A stretch of DNA of 64,000 nucleotides from Branchinecta lynchi (lineage: Eukaryota > Arthropoda > Branchiopoda > Anostraca > Branchinectidae): contig JAKZAP010000016.1 in the NCBI GenBank assembly GCA_023053575.1, positions 6,382,046-6,446,045 of the forward strand. The letters run 5' to 3'. The notes under the pieces are model-generated. The model had not been told where the DNA came from, made no database searches, and saw only the letters and a program-made list of their open reading frames with translations. Of this stretch, positions 58,690-64,000 are shown one piece after another. Positions within the stretch are counted from its first letter, which is position 1, and each line of letters begins with the position of its first letter. A program made the translations under genes and the position numbers.

Positions 58690-59389
58690 GGAAATCGGAA
58701 CCATTATGAACGATCTTCCGTCAACAAAGCGCCCTTGCCCCCCCCCCCCCCCCCCAATAAAAAAGGAAAGAAAAAAGAACAAACTACGACTTATTCCAGT
58801 GACTACGCTTCCACTTACCCTCGGCGACGCCAACGATCTTTAAACCTATTTTTGTTGTTAAATTACTTGGACCGGCTTAAGTAATTAGCGTCACCTTCAC
58901 TTTTTGACAATGCAAAACGCACACGTCAGCTACATATTATTGGAGCTATATTTTGGCCCCAAGCTGGAAAATGAACTTTCAGCTACACTATCCTCTATAT
59001 CTACTTTCATTATTAAATCATTTTGAAAACTGTTTTCCTTCTGTTACATCAACTTTTCTTACGAAAACACTCCAAACCCTCTAAATTAAAAATAAAACAC
59101 CAACATTTATACACAATTACCCCTTAAGCTTTTTAGCTGCTACTAAAATTAAGATAAATAAAAAAATTCTTTGTACAAAATTTTTAATCTTATCTATTCA
59201 ACTTTCAGTTACTTTTCCAATCCAACGAACATCAATTTCCCTGTTCAGTTTTTCACTATTTGTATCCATTTCACATGTCCTTTCACCACACCTTTGAATC
59301 TTTCTTTACTTCAAACTATTTTCTTCTTTCTCATTTTCCACACATGCGTACATCCGAAATCACTCAACATCCTCATTTCTCTTTCTGTC
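58690..59389. other. Unassigned stretch with C tract
   Basis: A C tract lies at 58738-58755. The rest is AT-rich with no recognisable gene. Confidence 0.45.
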
Positions 59390-60812
59390 TTTTTGGGATC
59401 CCAAAACGTAAGTGGAGGGATACCTATGACATCGCAAAAGTTGTCCGTCTGTCCGTCCGTCTGTCCGTCCGTCTGTAAGCACGATAACTCTCGAAGGGAA
59501 TGAGATATTTTGATGAAACTTGGTGTGAGGGTTCGTTGGGTCGTCGGACCAGTCAAGTTCGTAGATGGGCTTTGTAGCTCTACATTTAGGGGTGGGGGAG
59601 GGGATTCAAATTAAGGGACAAACAAAATATTTTGAAACAGCTAATGTGATAGTCGATTATGGGGTAAGAAGACATGCTGAACATGATGGTGAAAACCATT
59701 TTGTCATCGGACAAGTAGTTCGCCCGGAATCCGGCCAAAACCGGAAAGTTTGTTGAAAGTAAAAGTTTTATTTGAAGTTGATTAGATGTTCGATTTAGGG
59801 GTAGGAAGACATGCTGAAGACGATGGTGAAAATTATTTTCTCGACGGACAAGTATTTCGCCCGGAATCCGGCTCAAACCGGAAAGTTTGTTGAAAGTAAA
59901 AGTTTTATTTGAAATTGATTAGATGTTCGATTTAGGGGTAGGAAGACATGCTGAAGACGATGGTGAAAACTATTTTCTCGACGGACAAGTATTTCGCCCG
60001 GAATCCGGCCCAAACCGGAAAGTTTGTTGAAAGTAAAAGTTTTATTTGAAGTTGATTAAATGTTCAATTTAGAGGAAGGAAGACATGCTGAACACGATAA
60101 TGAAAACTATTTTCTCGACGGACAAGTATTTCGACCGGAATCCGGCCCAAACCGGAAAGTTTGTCAAAATTAAAAGTTTTATTTGGAGTTGATTAGATGT
60201 TCGATTTAGGGCAAGAAGACATGCTGAACACTTATGTGAAAACAAGTTTCTACCCGGACATGTAGTTCGTCCGGAATCCGGCCAAAACCGGAAAACTGTT
60301 GGAAGTCAAAGTTTTATTTCTATTTGATTAGATAAGCGATTTAGGGGTAAGAAGAGATGCTGAGTCCCTGTATGACAATCGTATTTTATCCGGACATATA
60401 GTTCGACCCGAATCCGGCTGGAATTGGAAAATTTGTTATAAGCTAAATTTCTATTTGAAGTTGATTAGATGTTCATTACTGGGGAAAGAAGATACCCTGA
60501 TTTCGTCTTTGAGCTTTCTTTTTTCGCCGGACAAGTAGTTCTGGAGTTCGGCCGGAACCGGGAAATTGGCAGAAGTGGCAGGAAGTTTTCGTCAAAACAG
60601 ATATGACTTATAGGGGTAAACACACATGCTGAATCCAAATCTGAACTTTGTTTTCTCAGGTGATTAGCTATTTGGCCTTAATCTGTTTCTGAATTTTAAT
60701 TGTAAAAATGTTCAAGGAGTCTGGCGAAGACTGGATCTGGCTAAGACAAGACCCAGTTGTCTGGATCAGATATTGAATTTTTGGGATCCCATCGAAACCT
60801 TTGGTCTTGTTT
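59390..60812 (+). repeat. Q-family element, complete, long core
   Basis: The clearest Q copy, 1.42 kb: 5' TTTTTGGGATCCCAAAACG, the GTCCGTCTGTCCGTCCGTCT run, GATGAAACTTGGTGTGAGG, seven to eight core units of about 140 bp (GGACAAGTA, GGAATCCGGCC, AACCGGAAAGTTTGTT), then GAATTTTTGGGATCCCATCG and GGTCTTGTT at 60812. Confidence 0.85.
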
Positions 60813-61145
60813 CACTAATGACATTTGACTTCAATATTTTCTTCTTACTTTCAAAATCTTGAGCACGGATTCCTTGTTCTATAAAAGTTTCAGACACATA
60901 ATTCGTTACTTCCTGGTTAATATTACACTCTGTAAGCTCGTCTGATAGTTCTTCTAAGACCACACAGATTGCACGAAGGGCTCCCACTCCTCTTGAATCT
61001 GCTTACCTTGTCGCGGTAAGGCAGGATTGCATGCATCATCGTGAACATGAACTCTCGGTCGAACTGTTGACATCTCGTTTCTTCCAAGTTTGTGTCTCGT
61101 TTCTTCCAAGTTTGTGAAGCCACATCAGAATCAATAAAAGGCTAA

Positions 61146-61957
61146 TTTTGGTATCCCAAAAATGGCGGGATACGTAAGACATCGCAAAAGTTGTCCGTCT
61201 GTTCGTCCGTCTGTCCGTCTGTGCGCACCATAACTCGCGAAGGGAATTAGATATTTTGATGAAACTTGGTGTGAGGATTCTTTGGGTCAAGAGTTACGTC
61301 AGGTTCTTAGATGGGCTCTGTAGCTCTACGTTTAGGGGTGGGGGAAGTGGTTTAAATTAAGGGGCAAATGAAATATTTTTAAACAGATAATGTGATAGTC
61401 GATTAAGGGGTAGAAGGACATGCTGAGCAGGATGGTGAAAATCATTTTCTCGCTGAACAACTAGTTCCCCCGGAATCCGGCCAAAACCGGAAAGTTTGTT
61501 AAAAGTAAAAGTTTTAAAGTTTTATTTGTAGTTGATTAGATATCCCATTTAGGGATAAGAAGAGATGCTGAATCCGTGTATGAAGATCATTTTTTACCCG
61601 GACATATAGTTCGACCGGAGTCCGGTTGGAGATGTTAAATGTTCAATATTGGAGAGAAAAGATACGCTGAGTTGGTTCTTTAGCTTTCTTTTTTCGCCGG
61701 ACAAGTAGTTTCGGAATTCGGCCGAAACCGGGAAATTGGCAGAAGTGGCAGGAAGTTTTCGTCAAAACAGATATGACTTGTAGGGGCAAACATAAATGCT
61801 GAATCCATATCTGAACTTGGTTTTCTCAGGAGATTAGTTATTTGACCTTAATCTGTTGACCTTAGTCTGGCGAAGACTGGATCTGGCGAAAAGAAGACCC
61901 AATTGTCTGGACCAAATATTGAATTTTTGAGATCCCATCGAAACCTTTGGTCTTGTT
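61146..61957 (+). repeat. Q-family element, complete, short core
   Basis: Starts TTTTGGTATCCCAAAAA (one base changed), has the GTCTGTCCGTCTGT run, GATGAAACTTGGTGTGAGG and fewer core units, and ends GAGATCCCATCG...GGTCTTGTT at 61957. Confidence 0.8.
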
Positions 61958-62140
61958 CCTTTACCTGAAACTTTCTCTCAGCCTAGTCTTCTTTAAGGAA
62001 GGCGTCAGTTACTTTCTTCCTTTCTTTAACATCTATTCCGTCATTTCGGATTTTTGTGCGAAAATATGCCTACAAAAATGTCAGCTATTTGGGGTGAAGT
62101 TGTGCCGACGGATTACTTCAGAAGTATTCCTATTAGCTGA

Positions 62141-63142
62141 TTTTTGGGATCCCAAAACGTAAGTGGAGGGATACCTATGACATGGCAAAAGTTGTCCGTC
62201 CGTCTGTCAGCACTATAACTCTCGAAGGGAATGAGATATTTGGATGAAACTTAGTGTGAGGAATCTTCGAGTCAAGGGAAAGGCCGAGTTCGTAGATAAG
62301 CCCGGTAGCTGCATATTCAAATTAAGGGGCGATACAAATATTTTTTAAAAGCTAATGAGATAGTTGATTACGGGGTAAGACGACATGCTAAACACGAATA
62401 AAAAACATTTTCACGCCGGACAAATAGTTCACCCGGAATCCGGCTAAAACCGGAAAGTTTGTTAAAAGTAAAAGTTTTATCTGAAGTTGATGAAATATCC
62501 GATTTAGGGTAAGGAGATATGCTGAATCCGAATATGAAAATTATTTTCTCGTCGGACAAGTAGGTCGGCCGGAATCCGGCCAAAACCGGAAAGTTTGTCA
62601 AAAATAAAAGATTAATCTGAAGTTGATTAGAAGAGGTTCGATTTAAGGATAGTGAAACATGCTGAATCCGAAATGAAAATTATTTTGTCGCCGGACAAGT
62701 AGATCGCCCGGAATCCGGCCATAACCGGAAAATCTGTTACAAGTAAAAGTTTTATATGAATTTCATTAGGTGTTCTATTTACGGGTAAGAAGGCATGCTG
62801 AATTCGTGTATGACAATCATTTTATACCTGGACACATTTCACCTCAATTATTTGTTTATTATGGAGATATGGATGGTATGGAGATACGCTGGATCTGTTT
62901 TTGAACTTCAATTTTTTGCAAGACAAGTAGTTCGCACGGAATCCTGCTGAAACCGGAAATTTGGCAGAAGTAAGGCAGGAACTTTCGTCAAAGCAGACAT
63001 GACGCAGGCTATAGGGGTAAACTCACATGCTGAATCCATATTTGAACTTCGTCTTCTCCGATGATTACCACTGGACAGCTACAAGACCCAATTGTCTGTA
63101 TATATTAAGTTTTTGGGATCCCATCGAAACCTTTGGTCTTGT
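62141..63142 (+). repeat. Q-family element, complete
   Basis: Starts TTTTTGGGATCCCAAAACG and ends TTTTTGGGATCCCATCG...GGTCTTGTT. The core has about five units. The 183-bp gap to the previous copy and the 271-bp gap to the next show no gene. Confidence 0.85.
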
Positions 63143-63413
63143 TACATAGGAATGTGCCGAGAAATAATGTTGATATACCTTTGCCAGCGCTTCGTGCAGA
63201 CAAAACTTATTTTGGGCCAGATTCTGTGAACGTATTTCCTTCTCAGACCATGATCTGCCCTACCCCCCCCCCCTCCCAGCTTAGCTATTTCCGCGGTAGG
63301 GGTTCCCCAGTAAAAATACAGTAAAATGCGGGTCAAGCTTGTTTAAATATCACTTTCAGCTTTTACATCCACTCCTTTTGAGATTAAGATGATGTTCTAA
63401 ACATATTACTCCG

Positions 63414-64000
63414 TTTTTGGGATCCCAAAACGTAAGTGGAGGGATACCTATGACATCGCAAAAGTTGTCCGTCTGTCCGTCCGTCCGTCTGTGCGCACTG
63501 TAACTCTCGAAGGGAATGAGATATTTTGATGAAACTTCGTGTGAGGATTCTTTGGGTCAAGAGTAAGGTCAAGTTCGTAGATGAGCTATTTAACCCTACA
63601 TTTAGGGGTGGGGGAGGGGTTTTAAATTAAGGGACAAATTAAATATTATTAAACAGATAATGTGATAGTCGATTATGAGGTAAGAAGACATGTTGAACAC
63701 GATGGTGAAAATCATTTTGTCATCGGAAAAGTAGTTCGCCCGGAAACTGGCCAAAACCGGAAAGTTTGTTAAAAGTAAAAGTTTTATTTGAAGTTGATTA
63801 GATGTTCGATTTAGGGGTAAGAAGACATGCTAAAGACGATGATGAAAACCGTTTTATCGCCGGACAAGTAGTTAGCCCAGAATCCGGCCAAAACCGGAAA
63901 GTCTGTTATAAGTAAAAATTTTATTTGAAGTTGATTAGATGTTCGATTTAGGGGTTGGACACCATTTTCTCGCCGAACAAGTAGTTCGCCCGGAATCCGG
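63414..64000 (+). repeat. Q-family element, cut by window end
   Basis: Starts TTTTTGGGATCCCAAAACG and continues through the GTCCGTCTGTCCGTCCGTCC run, the GATGAAACTTCG variant and three core units to the window edge. Confidence 0.85.

Overview
This is eukaryotic DNA, most likely from an invertebrate animal. The sequence shows split exons with GT/AG borders, one THAP zinc-finger exon (a family known from animals), a non-LTR reverse transcriptase relic, and a dense cover of interspersed repeats. No bacterial gene layout, rRNA, tRNA or CRISPR is visible. The species cannot be named; the repeat style would suit an arthropod, but that is a guess.

Layout. 1-6.3 kb is a cluster of one repeat family (called K here) with a relic of a second (Q). 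6.3-20.1 kb carries the only convincing host gene: two 3'-terminal coding exons at 7680-7949 and 19885-20063, matching in phase, separated by an 11.9-kb intron full of nested elements. 20-28 kb holds small transposons, a retrotransposon 3' relic, K fragments and the THAP exon (26701-27056). 28-33 kb is largely unassigned, plus exon-like repeats and one half of an inverted repeat pair. 33.0-37.35 kb is one nested composite bounded by a perfect 8-bp target duplication. 38-48 kb contains small foldbacks, a broken zinc-finger ORF, the other half of the inverted pair, the reverse transcriptase relic and two long K copies. 49.2-53.3 kb holds two near-identical 1.4-kb hAT-type elements in opposite orientation, each with a perfect 8-bp target duplication. 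53.4-64 kb is mostly Q copies, four of them (three complete, one cut by the window end) in a row at the right end.

Main pattern. K and Q have different ends but the same plan: a palindromic terminal motif, a GTCCGTCT-rich run, a GATGAAACTTGG block, a tandem core of about 140-150 bp units, a second copy of the terminal motif, and a final TCTTGTT. This resembles non-autonomous Helentron-type (HINE) elements, which is inference. Independently, at least eight short elements have hAT-like ends and 8-bp target duplications, and several sit inside older repeats, so a relative insertion order can be read. Most open reading frames longer than 60 codons here are by-products of proline-coding C tracts and other repeat sequence.
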